From Prochlorococcus sp. AG-363-C02 (GTDB lineage Bacteria; Cyanobacteriota; Cyanobacteriia; PCC-6307; Cyanobiaceae), in NCBI GenBank assembly GCA_003278345.1, contig QCFH01000006.1, forward strand, positions 1 through 64,000: a stretch of DNA of 64,000 bases, read 5' to 3'. Positions 47,156-56,206 of the stretch are shown here, in pieces. How positions within the stretch are numbered: the first letter of the stretch is position 1; each line of letters begins with the position of its first letter. The notes under the pieces were generated by a model. The model did not search any database, was not told the origin of the DNA, and was given only the letters and a program-made list of their open reading frames with translations. The position numbers and the translations under genes were made by a program.

Positions 47156-47275
47156 AGTTTGTGATCTGTACCTTGAATGAATTTAATTTAAGAGCAGCAG
47201 CCTTTTAATTATATTCTACGACTTTATAGACTTATGATTTCGTCTATCAAATTTTAAAATGAATAATTCAATATA

Positions 47276-47569
47276 TTAAATTTCATTTGTCTCATTGCGA
47301 TCTGAAGAAATCAGAAGATTTATTCCAATAATAAGAAAGCCTATAGCAGCAGATATTTGAAGAAAAGATGTAGGAATGAATTTTGAAAATGAGCCCCCTA
47401 GCAATACTCCAATGAAACTTGCAAATACTAGAGCTAAAGAGGAGCCTATGAAAACTGCTAATGGCTTATTACTGCTACCACTAATAGCTAATGTGGCAAT
47501 TTGGGTTTTATCCCCTAATTCTGCAACTAATATGGTTAAGAAAGTTGATATAAAAATAGCTGAGATCAT
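47276..47569 (-). CDS. GDT1/UPF0016 half-transporter, second gene
   Basis: A 97-residue protein with three membrane helices and one copy of the ion-binding motif ELGDKTQIATL (about 16-26). The GDT1/TMEM165 family exports Mn2+ and related ions; the usual protein has two such halves in one chain. Here the second half-gene starts within the stop of the first (TAATG joint at 47567-47571), so both must be made together and probably form a heterodimer. Confidence 0.88.
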   Translation of the reverse strand: MISAIFISTFLTILVAELGDKTQIATLAISGSSNKPLAVFIGSSLALVFASFIGVLLGGSFSKFIPTSFLQISAAIGFLIIGINLLISSDRNETNEI

Positions 47570-47916
47570 TAAATCAACCCCTGTAAAAACTTAGTTTCAT
47601 TTAAGAATTGTATTATTATAACTAAACTAAGTAAAATCATAATAATCCCTGCAATTTTATTAAATGTTGTTGGATTAATCTTACTTGCCAGAAATTTACC
47701 CATTATTACACCAATAAGACTTGAAATAATAAGTGCTAATGATGCTGCAATAAATACAATAAAAGGCTTCCCTGTATCAGCAGATAAGAGAAGAGTTGCA
47801 ACTTGAGTCTTGTCACCTAATTCGGCTATAAATACAGTAATAAATGTAGTAAGTATTGTTTTATAAAATGTACCAATATTATTTGCTTCCATTAACTTAA
47901 TTCCAGATTTAAACAT
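47569..47916 (-). CDS. GDT1/UPF0016 half-transporter, first gene
   Basis: This 115-residue protein has three membrane helices and the motif ELGDKTQVATLLL (about 34-46), the counterpart of the next gene. It overlaps the upstream cysteine-cluster gene by 8 bp and shares one base with the second half-gene, so the three are translationally coupled. Manganese export is the family role; in cyanobacteria the Mn2+ exporter of this family protects against Mn toxicity and feeds photosystem II assembly. Confidence 0.88.
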   Translation of the reverse strand: MFKSGIKLMEANNIGTFYKTILTTFITVFIAELGDKTQVATLLLSADTGKPFIVFIAASLALIISSLIGVIMGKFLASKINPTTFNKIAGIIMILLSLVIIIQFLNETKFLQGLI

Positions 47917-48289
47917 TATAGCAAGTATTTTGACCTATTCCTCTGATAAATCGTTTCATTTCCATACTTCTTCCACCATAGATATGTTTTATATGCTGTT
48001 TGCAACATTTAATCGCAAATTTATCAAAATCATCTTTAGATATATTAAATAATTTAACTAGATTACGCACATTACAAAAAGAAGGCCTTTCATTATAAAT
48101 ACTACACTTTCTACGGCTTTTATCATAAAATTTACACCATCCGTCATTGGCAACCATAGAAATAAATAAATCTTGGTCCTTATTACTTAATACTGATATG
48201 GCATCTTCTCTTTCTTCAGGAGATAGTTTGCAGCATGCTCCGCAGTTCTCAGTACATTTCCAAGTCAACTTGCCATTCATGTTTACCAT
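47909..48289 (-). CDS. YkgJ-type cysteine-cluster protein (UPF0153)
   Basis: A 126-residue protein with the CxxCGACC-like N-terminus (CTENCGACCKLSPEER), then WCKFYDKSRRKCSIYNERPSFCNVRNL and KCCKQH. The cysteines probably bind Zn or Fe-S; the function is unknown. It is the first gene of the operon with the GDT1 pair, with an 8 bp overlap, so a link to metal handling is likely. Confidence 0.85.
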   Translation of the reverse strand: MVNMNGKLTWKCTENCGACCKLSPEEREDAISVLSNKDQDLFISMVANDGWCKFYDKSRRKCSIYNERPSFCNVRNLVKLFNISKDDFDKFAIKCCKQHIKHIYGGRSMEMKRFIRGIGQNTCYNV

Positions 48290-48355
48290 TTAAGCATTTT
48301 TTGCTTATCCTGATTACAAAAAATAAATAGCACCAATTACAGCTCCCTTTCCATT

Positions 48356-48361
48356 TATAAT
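48356..48361 (+). promoter_or_regulatory. -10 box of psb30
   Basis: A perfect TATAAT lies 23 bp before the psb30 ATG; the -35 region is weak. The spacing gives a short leader. The divergent operon starts at 48289. Confidence 0.5.
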
Positions 48362-48384
48362 AAAAATACTCAATTTTACTAACA

Positions 48385-48468
48385 ATGGGAAATCTACTAC
48401 CTCTAGTAGCAGTTGCTTTGGCGGGGCCGGCTATAATAGCCCTAATCTTCTACCGTAGAGGTGTCTGA
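48385..48468 (+). CDS. psb30: Photosystem II protein Psb30 (Ycf12)
   Basis: A 27-residue peptide with a single membrane helix, containing LAGPAIIALIFYRRG, which fits the Psb30/Ycf12 pattern of AGP followed by a helix and a short basic RRG end. Psb30 is a small subunit at the edge of the photosystem II core that stabilises it under high light. It stands alone between recJ and the GDT1 operon, with its own TATAAT promoter. Confidence 0.88.
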   Translation: MGNLLPLVAVALAGPAIIALIFYRRGV

Positions 48469-48504
48469 TATATATTGAAGCTAGACGTCTGAGAATTTAT
48501 ATAT

Positions 48505-50373
48505 TTACTCTAAGCCAAGCACTGATAAGCTTGTTTTAATGAGGTACTTAATATAAGCATCATTGTAGTTGATAAAATCATCTACTCCTGCATCTTCTAA
48601 TAGATTATATTTAAAACTCTTATTATTTTGATTCTCTATTGTCAATAAATGCTTCTTATCCAAATAACACCTGTATATTCGATTATTAATCTTAAAAGCC
48701 ACTTTTTCCTCAGTGATACGATAATCTATTATATTTAATGAAATAATTGTTCCTTTTTTTGTTGTTTTATAATCAATATTGAAGGCAATATCTATTTTTT
48801 TGTCAAATCTATCACCTGAATATATGTTGTCCCATATTATAGCTTCTAATATATTATCATCTTGTTTTAGTGATAATATTAATTGCCCTAAATAGCCTCG
48901 GTTATATTTAATTACATTTATGCCTCTTGACCAGAATATTGGTTTTTCATTTCCTATACCAAATGGTTCTAATTTAATATATTCTTCTATAAAGAAATCA
49001 TTTATTTCAGAAAAACTTAGATGGCATTCAGGTGATAAATTATTTATATTATTTTTACAATTATACCATTCTTCTGCTATTGATTGTAATTTATTCTCTA
49101 ATTTTACTAAATTTGATGAATTAACAGAGAACCCCGCTGCGGATTTATGACCCCCATATTTTTCTAATAAATCTGAACACTTATTTAGCGCATTTATGAT
49201 ATTAAAACCCTTTGGTGATCTTACTGACCCTCTAAATATCCCACCTCCTTCTGATGAAACTATTGCTGTCGGTTTATTATATATATTTGAAAGCCTAGCA
49301 GCAACTATTCCAATTACTCCATGATGCCAATGACTCTGAGCTAAAAGAATAAATGAACCTATTTTATTATTTTCTTTTCCAAGGATACTCATTGCTTCTT
49401 CCTCTATAGCTTTACTAATCTTCTTTCTTCTTTTATTTATATCCTCACACTCTTTTAACTTATGTTTAATGCTACTTTCATTAGTTTCGAGAAACAAATC
49501 AATAATTAATTTTGGATCATCTATTCTTCCAATAGAATTAATTCTTGGGGCTATTCTATAGCTTATATCTGTTGAGGTGATAGTACTATTAGTTATACGA
49601 GCATTTTTTATTAGTCCTTTAAGACCTAAACATTCTGTTTTACTTAATAAATGGAGCCATTTTTTAAGCCAATATCGATTGGCTCCGTTTAGACTTGCCA
49701 TATCAGCAATTGTTCCTACACATAACAAATCTCTTGAAATATTTAAAACATTTTCCTGATTTAATTGAATAGCTAGTTGTTGAGCTAGAATGTAAGCTAC
49801 TCCTACTCCAGCTAAACTTTTATAAGGAGAATTAATAGGTGTAACTTCCGGATGAACTAGAGCATAAATATCATCTAAAGATTCATTTATTTTATGGTGA
49901 TCTGTAAGGATAATATCTATACCTAAAAGCTTTGCTTCTTTAATAGCTGTTGAGGCAGATACACCATTGTCTACAGTAATGATTAAATTAATGCCTTCAT
50001 TATGAATCTGTTTCACTATTGATTTATTAAGGCCGTAGCCTTCGTCAATGCGAGAGGGAATAAAGGGTATTGGCTGTCCTTTGAGCTTTTTTATAACATC
50101 TACAATTAGTGCTGTGCTTGTCATTCCGTCTGCATCATAATCACCACATATGGCAATTTTATCCTTACTTGTAATAGATTCTATTATTCTGGTAGTTGCT
50201 TTTTGTAAGTCAGGAAAATGAGCTAGTGGATTAGGAAGGGGAGATGGGTTGATATATTCTTCTATATCTTTATGGCTGTTTAAACCTCTGTTGATTAATA
50301 TTTTTTTTATTTTATCAGATTCTAAATGATCTTTTAAATCTATATAATCATTAATAATTGGGCATTTCCACAT
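48505..50373 (-). CDS. recJ: Single-stranded-DNA-specific exonuclease RecJ
   Basis: The 622-residue enzyme is a 5'-3' exonuclease in recombination and mismatch repair. It has the DHH-family motifs ICGDYDADGMTSTAL (about 75-89), TVDNGVSA, LTDHHKIN, RIAPRINSIGR and the DHHA1 motif SAAGFSV, and then an OB-like C-terminal domain. It is convergent on psb30, and divergent from the HAD phosphatase. Confidence 0.95.
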   Translation of the reverse strand: MWKCPIINDYIDLKDHLESDKIKKILINRGLNSHKDIEEYINPSPLPNPLAHFPDLQKATTRIIESITSKDKIAICGDYDADGMTSTALIVDVIKKLKGQPIPFIPSRIDEGYGLNKSIVKQIHNEGINLIITVDNGVSASTAIKEAKLLGIDIILTDHHKINESLDDIYALVHPEVTPINSPYKSLAGVGVAYILAQQLAIQLNQENVLNISRDLLCVGTIADMASLNGANRYWLKKWLHLLSKTECLGLKGLIKNARITNSTITSTDISYRIAPRINSIGRIDDPKLIIDLFLETNESSIKHKLKECEDINKRRKKISKAIEEEAMSILGKENNKIGSFILLAQSHWHHGVIGIVAARLSNIYNKPTAIVSSEGGGIFRGSVRSPKGFNIINALNKCSDLLEKYGGHKSAAGFSVNSSNLVKLENKLQSIAEEWYNCKNNINNLSPECHLSFSEINDFFIEEYIKLEPFGIGNEKPIFWSRGINVIKYNRGYLGQLILSLKQDDNILEAIIWDNIYSGDRFDKKIDIAFNIDYKTTKKGTIISLNIIDYRITEEKVAFKINNRIYRCYLDKKHLLTIENQNNKSFKYNLLEDAGVDDFINYNDAYIKYLIKTSLSVLGLE

Positions 50374-50433
50374 TTTAATTAAGTATATATAAAAGTATTC
50401 ATATTTGACATTCTAACTAGTTAGATTCTGTTT

Positions 50434-51192
50434 ATGAATAATTTAAAAACTGTATTTTGGGATCTTGACGGAACAATAGCTGATACAGAACTAAATGGCC
50501 ACCGAATTGCATATAACGAAGCCTTCAATGAGTATTCATTGAAATGGAATTGGACTAGAGACATTTATTTAGATTTACTTAACATTGGTGGTGGTAAAAA
50601 AAGAATGAAATTCTATTCTATTAAGCAGAGAGATCATTTAACCAATACTGATATAAATCACTTATATAAATTAAAAACCAAATATTATCAACAATTGATA
50701 GAGACGGGGGCTATATTACCAAGAAGAGGTGTTTTGAGGCTAATAAATGAACTTAATTCAAACAATATAAGTCAGTGGGTGGTTACAACCTCTGGAAAGG
50801 ATTCAACTGAGAAACTAATATCTACTTATTTTAAGAAAGCGAGAAATCCTTTTTCAGGCCTTATTTGTGGAGAAGATGTTATTAATCATAAACCTAGCCC
50901 TGAGGCTTACAATTTGGCATTAAGTAAAAGCAATTCTACAAAGGAGAATGCTATTGTAATAGAAGACTCTTTGATTGGCTTATATTCTGCTTGCGCAGCT
51001 AACCTGAAATGTATACTCACTTTATGTCCCTGGAATAAAATGAAAAAGGAATATAAGAAGGCTAATCTAGTATTCGATCATCTTGGGGATGAAAAAATTA
51101 ATGCAAAATGTTTATATGGATACTATAATTATCCAGTCGTTGATTATAAATGTTTAGTAGATACTGCAAATAACAAATATGAAAATTCATAA
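50434..51192 (+). CDS. HAD-superfamily phosphatase (CbbY-like)
   Basis: A 252-residue enzyme with HAD motif I FWDLDGTIADTE (nucleophile Asp in DLDGT), motif II VTTSGKD, motif III with Lys in HKPSPEAYNLAL and motif IV IEDSLIGL. The cap domain is of the beta-phosphoglucomutase/CbbY type. It may dephosphorylate sugar phosphates such as xylulose-1,5-bisphosphate, an inhibitor of Rubisco, but that is an inference from the CbbY family. It overlaps ycf20 by 14 bp. Confidence 0.85.
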   Translation: MNNLKTVFWDLDGTIADTELNGHRIAYNEAFNEYSLKWNWTRDIYLDLLNIGGGKKRMKFYSIKQRDHLTNTDINHLYKLKTKYYQQLIETGAILPRRGVLRLINELNSNNISQWVVTTSGKDSTEKLISTYFKKARNPFSGLICGEDVINHKPSPEAYNLALSKSNSTKENAIVIEDSLIGLYSACAANLKCILTLCPWNKMKKEYKKANLVFDHLGDEKINAKCLYGYYNYPVVDYKCLVDTANNKYENS

Positions 51193-51514
51193 AACTAATT
51201 ATAATTCATTTATAAGAAATATATTTAGTTCATTTTCAAAGACCTTTGTTGGTCCATGGAAATATAGATCTATAGGATTATTATCTATACTTCTTGGGTA
51301 TTACCTTTGCTCTACAATATCTTCTTACTTACTAGTAGAAAATCAGCACAGAGTTACTGTTGTTATATTCCTTTTTATAGTATTGGAGGTTGCGGTAAGA
51401 ATAAGAATACCTTTATATAAAAATAGTAGAGTAAATACTCTTCTTATAATCGATAACCTAAGAATTGGGTCTTTGTATGCAATTGTTCTTGAAGCTTTTA
51501 AGCTGGGCTCCTAG
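51179..51514 (+). CDS. ycf20: Ycf20 family protein (DUF565)
   Basis: The 111-residue protein has two or three membrane helices, SIGLLSILLGYYLCSTISSY being the family's core, and LRIGSLYAIVLEAFKLGS at the end. Ycf20 relatives in algae and plants affect thermal dissipation of light energy; the exact role in cyanobacteria is unknown. It begins inside the end of the phosphatase gene (14 bp overlap). Confidence 0.8.
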   Translation: MKIHKTNYNSFIRNIFSSFSKTFVGPWKYRSIGLLSILLGYYLCSTISSYLLVENQHRVTVVIFLFIVLEVAVRIRIPLYKNSRVNTLLIIDNLRIGSLYAIVLEAFKLGS

Positions 51515-51521
51515 CTTAAAC

Positions 51522-51695
51522 CTAATCCTCTGCTTCATCTTCAGTAACTGGATATACAAAGCCCTGAGCTCTTCCAGTAAGAATTGACTTTCCTAAGGAA
51601 AGAGCCTTGGCTGCTGCTACATTGGCTTTTGCTTTCCAAACGGCATGACGTTGATTTCGTTTGCCTTTAGAGGTTTTCTTCTTTGGTACAGCCAC
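51522..51695 (-). CDS. rpmF: 50S ribosomal protein L32
   Basis: A 57-residue basic protein beginning [19 protein letters not shown], with [19 protein letters not shown] and an acidic tail EDEAED. It starts with GTG. This matches the cyanobacterial L32 pattern, which lacks the zinc-binding cysteines of some other L32 proteins. It is convergent with ycf20, 7 bp apart, and divergent from the FtsH-like gene. Confidence 0.95.
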   Translation of the reverse strand: MAVPKKKTSKGKRNQRHAVWKAKANVAAAKALSLGKSILTGRAQGFVYPVTEDEAED

Positions 51696-51847
51696 AGACG
51701 CTAATTTTCATTTTCTACATTATGTTGTCTTTTATGCCCAATAGTCAAATAAGATTTATTTTGTAAATCTGTTATATTTGTCTTGTGTACTTATATTGAT
51801 ATTTAATCAAATAGCTTAATACTTTCTCTTTTTTATAATTAAAAACT

Positions 51848-53596
51848 GTGTTTTCACGCTTAAAGTCAGCATATATAAATAATCAAATTAGCTACAGTCA
51901 GCTAATTAATTTTATAAAAGAAGGGAGAGTTGAATCTATTATACTTTCTCCAGAAAATAGAGAAGTATTAGTTAGGTTTAATGATGGAAGTATGTCAAAA
52001 GTTCCAGTATTTTATAATGATCAAACTCTATTAAGTACAATAGAAGATTCGGGGACACCCCTAGAGGTTGTTAATTTATCAAAATACAGAAGCAATCAAA
52101 GTTTGTTAGCCTATTCAACTATAGGAATTATATTCATATTTATATTTATATTTATATTATCTAAATCACTTAAAATTGCTAATAAGAGTCTTTCATTTCT
52201 AACTGGTAAAAATAGTGTTATAGATCCATCAACTCTAAATACAACATTTCAAGATATAGCTGCTATTCCGGAAGCCTTAGATGAAATAAAAGAGATAATA
52301 GACTTTTTAAATGAACCAGATAAATTCATAAAGATTGGTGCCACAATTCCTAAAGGATTTTTATTAGTAGGTCCCCCAGGAACAGGTAAAACACTATTAG
52401 CAAAGGCTATAGCAGGTGAAGCAGATGTTCCATTCTTTTCTGTCTCAGCCTCTGAATTTGTTGAATTATTTGTAGGAATAGGAGCAACTAGAGTTAAAAA
52501 TTTATTCACACAAGCAAGGAATAAAAGTCCATCTATAATTTTTATTGATGAAATTGATTCAATTGGAAGACAAAGAGGCTTTGGCGTTGGAGGAGGTAAT
52601 GATGAGAGAGAACAAACACTAAATCAATTACTTACAGAAATGGATGGTTTCCCTGAAAACTCTGGAGTAATCATAATTGGTGCAACAAATAGACCTGATA
52701 TTCTAGATAAGGCATTAACCAGAGCGGGTAGATTTGATAGAAGAATAGAAATTGACCTTCCTGATAAAAAAGGGAGGCTAGATATATTGTCATTACATGG
52801 ACTTTCTAAACCTTTAGCTAATGAAGTTGATTTAAATATTATTGCTAATAAAACTACAGGTTTTTCCGGAGCAGAATTAGCAAATTTGTTAAATGAAGCA
52901 GCTATCCTTACAGCTAGACAAAAATTAACCAAGGTTGGATTAAATCAGATTGAAGAGGCTCTAGATAGGAAATTAATAGGTATTCAACTAAAAGTTCCAT
53001 CACCTAATAATTCATTGAAAATAATTGCCTATAATGAAATAGGAATAGCGTTATTATCATTACTAATTTCAGATTCTGATAAAATAACTAAAATCTCTAT
53101 CTTTAGAAATACAACTTCTATAACAAATACATCAATTCTGACACCACCAGAGGATTTAATAGACTCGGGGTTTGTTACAAGAAAATATCTTATGTCAAAA
53201 CTTATTTTAACTTTGGGTGGTAGAGCTACTGAAGAACTTGTTTTTGGTAAATCAGAACTTACTCAATTTTCAAGAGATCATATAAAAAGAGCCACTTTAC
53301 TTGCAAGAGAAATGGTTTTGAAGTATGGTTTCTCTAATCTTGGTGTTGTTAATATAGATAGTAATAATAATAAATTGTCGTACTCTAATTTATTTCGTAC
53401 TAAGCCAGTTAATTCAAATGTTTTGTTTAATTCTATCGATAAAGAAGTCTCAATATTAATACATAAATCATTAAGATTAGCTAAATCTAAATTGCAGCCT
53501 CATTTATCTCTAATTGATGTTGCTGTAGAAAAATTAATAGAAGAAGAAATTATATCAATAAACTCCTTTAAGGAATTAATGAAAAGTATAATATAA
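51848..53596 (+). CDS. FtsH-like AAA+ protein without protease zinc site (FtsHi type)
   Basis: The 582-residue protein starts at GTG. A short N-terminal domain and one membrane helix (about 90-106) precede a complete AAA module with Walker A GPPGTGKT (175-182), Walker B IIFIDEID (230-237) and second-region-of-homology arginines in TRAGRFDRRIEIDLP. The peptidase domain is kept, but the HExxH zinc motif is NEIGI (396-400), so both metal histidines are lost. The more distal Asp477 remains. It probably works as an unfoldase or a partner subunit in a hetero-hexamer. Six bases separate it from the next gene. Confidence 0.9.
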   Translation: MFSRLKSAYINNQISYSQLINFIKEGRVESIILSPENREVLVRFNDGSMSKVPVFYNDQTLLSTIEDSGTPLEVVNLSKYRSNQSLLAYSTIGIIFIFIFIFILSKSLKIANKSLSFLTGKNSVIDPSTLNTTFQDIAAIPEALDEIKEIIDFLNEPDKFIKIGATIPKGFLLVGPPGTGKTLLAKAIAGEADVPFFSVSASEFVELFVGIGATRVKNLFTQARNKSPSIIFIDEIDSIGRQRGFGVGGGNDEREQTLNQLLTEMDGFPENSGVIIIGATNRPDILDKALTRAGRFDRRIEIDLPDKKGRLDILSLHGLSKPLANEVDLNIIANKTTGFSGAELANLLNEAAILTARQKLTKVGLNQIEEALDRKLIGIQLKVPSPNNSLKIIAYNEIGIALLSLLISDSDKITKISIFRNTTSITNTSILTPPEDLIDSGFVTRKYLMSKLILTLGGRATEELVFGKSELTQFSRDHIKRATLLAREMVLKYGFSNLGVVNIDSNNNKLSYSNLFRTKPVNSNVLFNSIDKEVSILIHKSLRLAKSKLQPHLSLIDVAVEKLIEEEIISINSFKELMKSII

Positions 53597-53602
53597 GTAT
53601 AA

Positions 53603-54424
53603 ATGATTAATCTAATTAAAGATAATATTTTTTCTAAAAGCGTTTCAGCAAGAAGTATAATATCAAAAATATTATTAGCTACTTTCTCTTCAAAGCTAGG
53701 TAATTCAATTTTCGAATTGTATAAATCGTCAGCTAATGAATCAGATTTTTTCAGGAATTCTGAGGTTTTTTATATTGTTCTTTCCATATTATCTATAATA
53801 CTAGCTCTATTTATTAATAATTCATGGTTGTCAATATGGAAGGCTTTGTTGCATAGTGATGAGAACGTATATTCCATTAAAATATCTAAAATAGGTAATA
53901 GGAAATACACATTAATTTTAATGATTACTATTATATGTTTATACTTATCATTTGTACTTTTTCTGACAGTAGGACACTTAATATACTTTGGCTATGATTC
54001 TCTTAACTATACTTTTAGTTCCTATTTATATTCTACATATACTTCATTTGCATTTAGGCTTATATTACCATTCTTAATTCTTTTAATTTATTCAATCACT
54101 AGAAATTCTATTTCATTATTTATTTATTTAAATAATATTTTATTTTCTATTTTAGGTATTTATTGCCTTCTAAATTTAGATTCGATATTTAATAGATTCG
54201 TTAATTCATTAAATTTATCTATAGTATATATTTTTAATCTTATATTATTAGATTTTACTATAGTTAGTGTTATATCTGCATTATTAGAGTATTTAATACA
54301 TGACAATAATATAAGTGAAGTTAACTGTAATCGTCTTAATTCAAGACAGATGAGTCACATATTATTTATCATTTATATTTATGGAATATATGTTTTGTTT
54401 TTGTTGAACTTTAAAAATAACTAA
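53603..54424 (+). CDS. Polytopic membrane protein paired with the FtsH-like gene
   Basis: The 273-residue protein has about six hydrophobic helices, starting near residue 55 and ending with IYIYGIYVLFLLNF. There is no recognisable family motif. It starts 6 bp after the FtsH-like stop, so both are made from one message. A membrane adaptor or substrate role is possible but inferred. Confidence 0.6.
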   Translation: MINLIKDNIFSKSVSARSIISKILLATFSSKLGNSIFELYKSSANESDFFRNSEVFYIVLSILSIILALFINNSWLSIWKALLHSDENVYSIKISKIGNRKYTLILMITIICLYLSFVLFLTVGHLIYFGYDSLNYTFSSYLYSTYTSFAFRLILPFLILLIYSITRNSISLFIYLNNILFSILGIYCLLNLDSIFNRFVNSLNLSIVYIFNLILLDFTIVSVISALLEYLIHDNNISEVNCNRLNSRQMSHILFIIYIYGIYVLFLLNFKNN

Positions 54425-54447
54425 ATTGATTACATCAAGTTTTATTT

Positions 54448-55041
54448 TTATAGGCTCGCAAAATATTCTTTGCTGCCTTTTGGATCTTCCAACATCGTTT
54501 TATCTCCTGGTGTCCAGTTTGCTGGACAAACTTTGTCAGGATTAGAAGCTACATATTGATATCCCTGTAAGACTCGAAGGACTTCATCAACGTTTCGTCC
54601 AACTGGTGCCTTATTTACAGTGCAATGCATTATTACACCTTCTGGATTTATTAGAAATAGGCCTCTATCTGCTTCTCCGTCATCATTTAGAACGTTATAA
54701 GCAGTTGCTATTTCCCTTTTTAGATCTGATACCAAAGGGTAATTTATATCTCCTATACCCCCTCTATTTCTAGGTGTTTGTATCCATGCTAAATGACAAT
54801 GCTTGCTATCAACAGAAACACCTAAAACTTCGGTATTTTTTGAGGAGAAATCAGAATATCTATCGCTGAATGCTGTGATTTCTGTAGGGCATACGAATGT
54901 GAAATCTAGAGGATAAAAGAATAAGACTACCCATTTTCCTCTATAGTCAGATAATGAGACGTCTTTAAATTCTTGATCTACAACTGCTTCAGCAGTGAAA
55001 TCTGGTGCATTCTGACCAACTCTTAAGCATCCTTCAGTCAT
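54448..55041 (-). CDS. Typical 2-Cys peroxiredoxin
   Basis: The 197-residue enzyme reduces peroxides. The peroxidatic Cys51 is in [15 protein letters not shown], and the resolving Cys172 is in [30 protein letters not shown] is the typical middle block. In phototrophs this class defends photosystems from peroxide. It stands alone, with a 360 bp gap upstream. Confidence 0.94.
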   Translation of the reverse strand: MTEGCLRVGQNAPDFTAEAVVDQEFKDVSLSDYRGKWVVLFFYPLDFTFVCPTEITAFSDRYSDFSSKNTEVLGVSVDSKHCHLAWIQTPRNRGGIGDINYPLVSDLKREIATAYNVLNDDGEADRGLFLINPEGVIMHCTVNKAPVGRNVDEVLRVLQGYQYVASNPDKVCPANWTPGDKTMLEDPKGSKEYFASL

Positions 55042-55080
55042 AATTTAATTAATAGTGCTTTGATTTTCAATTTATGTGGC

Positions 55081-55108
55081 TTGCTTGTACTTACAAACCT
55101 TTTATAAT
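55081..55108 (+). promoter_or_regulatory. Candidate promoter upstream of the 45-residue frame
   Basis: TTGCTT (55081-55086) and a perfect TATAAT (55103-55108) are separated by 16 bp. The predicted start of transcription is about 60 bp before the small frame at 55175. Confidence 0.5.
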
Positions 55109-55174
55109 GTAACATGATATTGGAATTATTGATGTTCAACTCCTCATATTAAAAATCAATTACACTTGATCTTC

Positions 55175-55312
55175 ATGAACAATTCAAAGTGGGATATGAC
55201 AATTCTTAGGAAATTTAATTCTACATCCCATACTAAAATACTTTCCTTTCTAAAAAATGAACTAATTAGACATCCAATGATTAGGAATGACAATAAGATA
55301 TCAAAAAAATAG
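55175..55312 (+). CDS. Small basic protein (45 residues)
   Basis: An ATG frame in the spacer between the peroxiredoxin and the tRNA encodes a basic peptide, with TSHTKILSFLKNELIRHP as its most regular part, looking like an amphipathic helix. A strong promoter-like sequence lies upstream. No family is recognised. The short length leaves room for chance. Confidence 0.42.
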   Translation: MNNSKWDMTILRKFNSTSHTKILSFLKNELIRHPMIRNDNKISKK

Positions 55313-55401
55313 CTTAATTTTTATGTTTTGAAAAGTATAAATATATCATTATTATAATTGAAGTTATTTTTTGAATAATACAATTCCAAGATAATTATAA
55401 A

Positions 55402-55475
55402 TGTCAGTGGAGAGACTTGAACTCTCGACCTCAGCGTTATGAATGCTGTGCTCTAACCAGCTGAGCTACACTGAC
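55402..55475 (-). tRNA. tRNA-Met (CAU)
   Basis: A 74-nt cloverleaf read on the minus strand. The acceptor stem is GTCAGTG/CACTGAC, the D arm GCTC-AGCTGGTTA-GAGC, the anticodon loop TTCATAA with anticodon CAU (55439-55441), the T arm GAGAG-TTCAAGT-CTCTC, and the discriminator is A; CCA is not encoded. The anticodon stem has an A-C mismatch next to the loop. The first pair, G-C, rules out an initiator tRNA. A tRNA-Ile2 (CAU modified to lysidine) cannot be excluded. Confidence 0.93.
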
Positions 55476-55484
55476 AATACTTGT

Positions 55485-55513
55485 ATTATAAACTAGATAT
55501 GGAATAAACACAA
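55485..55513 (-). promoter_or_regulatory. Promoter of tRNA-Met
   Basis: On the minus strand a TTGTGT -35 (55508-55513) and a perfect TATAAT -10 (55485-55490) have 17 bp spacing. The -10 is 10 bp before the tRNA 5' end, so the transcript starts close to the mature end. Confidence 0.65.
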
Positions 55514-55658
55514 AACTACCTCGTGTTAAAACTCTAAGCCTAGTAAAAAAGAAATAATGCTCTTTTATATAATTAATATTTAAATAAAATATATAAATGC
55601 GAAATTTTATTAATCTAAAAGAACTATAATAAATCTATCCTTTTCTATTAATTCTAAT

Positions 55659-56204
55659 ATGCGTTTATTACTAAAAAGATTTACTGTCATTTCATTAATC
55701 TTTTCAGGATTTTTCTATATTATATCCCCTATTGTAAATATAGCCTTACTTTTTAAAGCACTAAATGAAAATGATTCTGAAAAATATATAAAATATATTG
55801 ATTTTCCTTTATTAAGATCTGATTTGAAAAATCAATTTTACTATTATTTTAATAAAAAAGCTTCAAATAATATTAAAGAAGATCAATTTTCTGATCTTAA
55901 AATGTTACTAATATCTCCAATTATAAAAAATATCGTAAGCTCATCAGTCGAAACGGTAATTACACCTAAAGGCTTATACCGTCTCCTTAATACTGGTTAT
56001 ATATCTAAAAACATTAATAATAATACTCAAGAGGATATAAATGATATCAAAGGGAAATTTGAGTATTCTTTTTATTACAAAAATATCAACACATTTATAT
56101 TAACTACTAAACCAGCCAACAACGAAAAGCAAATTATTTCAAGGTGGAAGAGAAAATATTTATTTAATTGGAAATTATATTCTATTAAGGTTCCCTTAAT
56201 GTAA
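55659..56204 (+). CDS. DUF2939 family protein
   Basis: The 181-residue protein has an N-terminal membrane helix (about 10-32) and the DUF2939 pattern: YIISPIVNIALLFKALNENDSEKYIKYIDFPLLRSDL (long motif, residues 21-57), i.e. helix, A-L, then D, then (I/V)DFP-LR. The rest is probably extracytoplasmic. The function is unknown. It converges on trmL with 2 bp between them. Confidence 0.7.
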   Translation: MRLLLKRFTVISLIFSGFFYIISPIVNIALLFKALNENDSEKYIKYIDFPLLRSDLKNQFYYYFNKKASNNIKEDQFSDLKMLLISPIIKNIVSSSVETVITPKGLYRLLNTGYISKNINNNTQEDINDIKGKFEYSFYYKNINTFILTTKPANNEKQIISRWKRKYLFNWKLYSIKVPLM

Positions 56205-56206
56205 TT

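Noticed and set aside
55402-55475. Initiator tRNA-fMet
   Set aside because: The first acceptor pair is G-C and the anticodon stem lacks the three G-C pairs of initiators, so an elongator type is preferred.
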